Source: an uncultured Lachnospiraceae bacterium (lineage in GTDB: Bacteria; Bacillota; Clostridia; Lachnospirales; Lachnospiraceae). Taken from it: a stretch of 23,298 nt of DNA. Below the pieces are notes generated by a model. That model searched no databases. It had not been told where the DNA came from and worked only from the letters and a program-made list of their open reading frames with translations. The position numbers and the translations under genes were made by a program. Below, piece after piece: positions 22,776 to 23,298 of the stretch (its first letter is position 1; each line of letters opens with the position of its first letter). The stretch spans positions 1 to 23,298 of the forward strand of contig CAJUPI010000050.1 in the NCBI GenBank assembly GCA_910588125.1, written 5' to 3'.

Positions 22776-23106
22776 TTAGCAATCTTTTTTTCCGGTTTCC
22801 TTTTCCCGATAATAAAAACAGTCAAAATCAGCAAACGCGCTGTGGTCATACAGATCCTGCACGCAAATCCCTACCATCGGACCAGTAAATACCAGTGCGC
22901 TGTCCCGGATATAATCATCGGACAAATGATCCGCTGCCAGCTGCTTTCCCAGCGGCTGCTAGGCGCCAATTTACCAGATCTCTGGAATGATAGATCATAA
23001 CTCCAAGCCACCATTCAAAGGTAGATGTAGCGATATAATAGTCTTCCCCTACCACACATACACTGGCATCCGGCTGAAACCCTCTCAGAATCGGATTGAT
23101 TATCAT
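22776..23106 (-). pseudogene. GH43 beta-xylosidase with a large internal deletion
   Basis: From ATG at 23104-23106 the frame encodes the N-terminus of a GH43 beta-xylosidase: NPILRGFQPDASVCVVGEDY (4-23, candidate catalytic base D13), then IATSTFEWWLGVMIYHSRDL and VNWRL. Homology then ends at about 22960. In another frame, to the stop at 22776-22778, comes what looks like the family's extreme C-terminus (LSDDYIRDSALVFTGPMVGI followed by DLYDHSAFADFDCFYYRE). Intact enzymes have about 500 residues, so over 400 codons are missing and the two ends are joined out of frame. No active enzyme is possible. Confidence 0.8.
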
Positions 23107-23252
23107 ACCGGGTTCCCCTCTGTCCCATAGACCTCGATCTGGGTCAGTGCAGGAAACGGAGAGGGATCCTCCGATTTAATCAGATCCTTAAGCCTGATCC
23201 AGGAAATATTTTTCTTTTCCATCAAAAACTCCTGGCCTCTCTCCAATGTCAT
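23103..23252 (-). CDS. Short ORF (49 aa) upstream of and overlapping the GH43 remnant
   Basis: An ATG at 23250-23252 opens 49 codons (ending LTQIEVYGTEGNPV) whose TGA overlaps the GH43 ATG (ATGA). Coupling to a beta-xylosidase start suggests it is the C-terminus of an upstream sugar-utilisation gene. An in-frame stop lies a few codons before the ATG and the family B repeat starts just beyond, so the gene was probably cut by the repeat or by decay. I do not recognise the protein. Confidence 0.35.
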   Translation of the reverse strand: MTLERGQEFLMEKKNISWIRLKDLIKSEDPSPFPALTQIEVYGTEGNPV

Positions 23253-23271
23253 TAAGTTTAGCTCTGAGAAT

Positions 23272-23298
23272 ACTCAGCCATGGAAAAAGGAGCGGGAA
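23272..23298. repeat. Partial copy of inverted repeat family B
   Basis: The last 27 bases are an exact reverse complement of 13342-13368, including the ACTCAGCC flank outside the stem. The copy is in the opposite orientation to the internal element and is cut by the window end. Confidence 0.85.

Noticed and set aside
22755..23000. 81-codon plus-strand frame
   Set aside because: Antisense to the GH43 remnant and without any recognisable sequence.
1..23298. CRISPR array, tRNA or rRNA genes
   Set aside because: No regularly spaced direct repeats and no cloverleaf or rRNA-like stretch seen.

Overview
The window looks like chromosomal DNA of a spore-forming, anaerobic member of Clostridia (Bacillota), most like Lachnospiraceae. 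The evidence is a SleC-type cortex-lytic protein, a rubrerythrin with a rubredoxin-like tail, a DUF6062 protein, scpA-scpB, strong purine-rich Shine-Dalgarno sites and typical sigma-A promoters. The genus is not readable from the sequence. Both ends fall inside copies of two dispersed inverted repeats that also occur complete inside the window (13235-13363 and 14318-14430). This suggests the window is a whole assembly contig broken at repeats.

Layout. (1) 1-2133 is accessory and decayed DNA: a repeat end, a GNAT acetyltransferase fragment, a phage tail-assembly-chaperone-like fragment with two in-frame stops, a start-less flavin reductase fragment, then an intact flavin reductase divergent from an HxlR-type regulator with a shared operator, and hairpins. 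(2) 2152-11700 is one minus-strand run: carA and carB, followed 13 nt later by an ABC export cluster (ATPase, zinc-ribbon/single-TM protein with a large extracytoplasmic domain, two ABC-2 permeases). carA is preceded by an apparent 41-codon small ORF whose stop overlaps the carA start. (3) 11920-14282 lies on the plus strand: a SleC-like spore peptidoglycan hydrolase and an orphan GntR/FCD regulator, the latter flanked by the two complete hairpin repeats. (4) 14446-22669 is a long minus-strand run: DUF6062, rubrerythrin, terminator, HAD hydrolase, YaeI-like metallophosphoesterase, scpA, scpB, dut, a membrane-anchored TPR-like protein, hflX and a small membrane protein. (5) 22776-23298 is decayed again: an internally deleted GH43 beta-xylosidase, a short unrecognised ORF and the edge of a repeat.

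The housekeeping genes serve carbamoyl-phosphate synthesis (carAB), nucleotide-pool hygiene (dut), chromosome condensation (scpAB), ribosome rescue (hflX) and peroxide detoxification (rubrerythrin). The least-described parts are the zinc-ribbon ABC cluster attached to carAB, the small ORF coupled to carA, the Arg-rich membrane-anchored TPR protein next to hflX, and the two hairpin repeat families.
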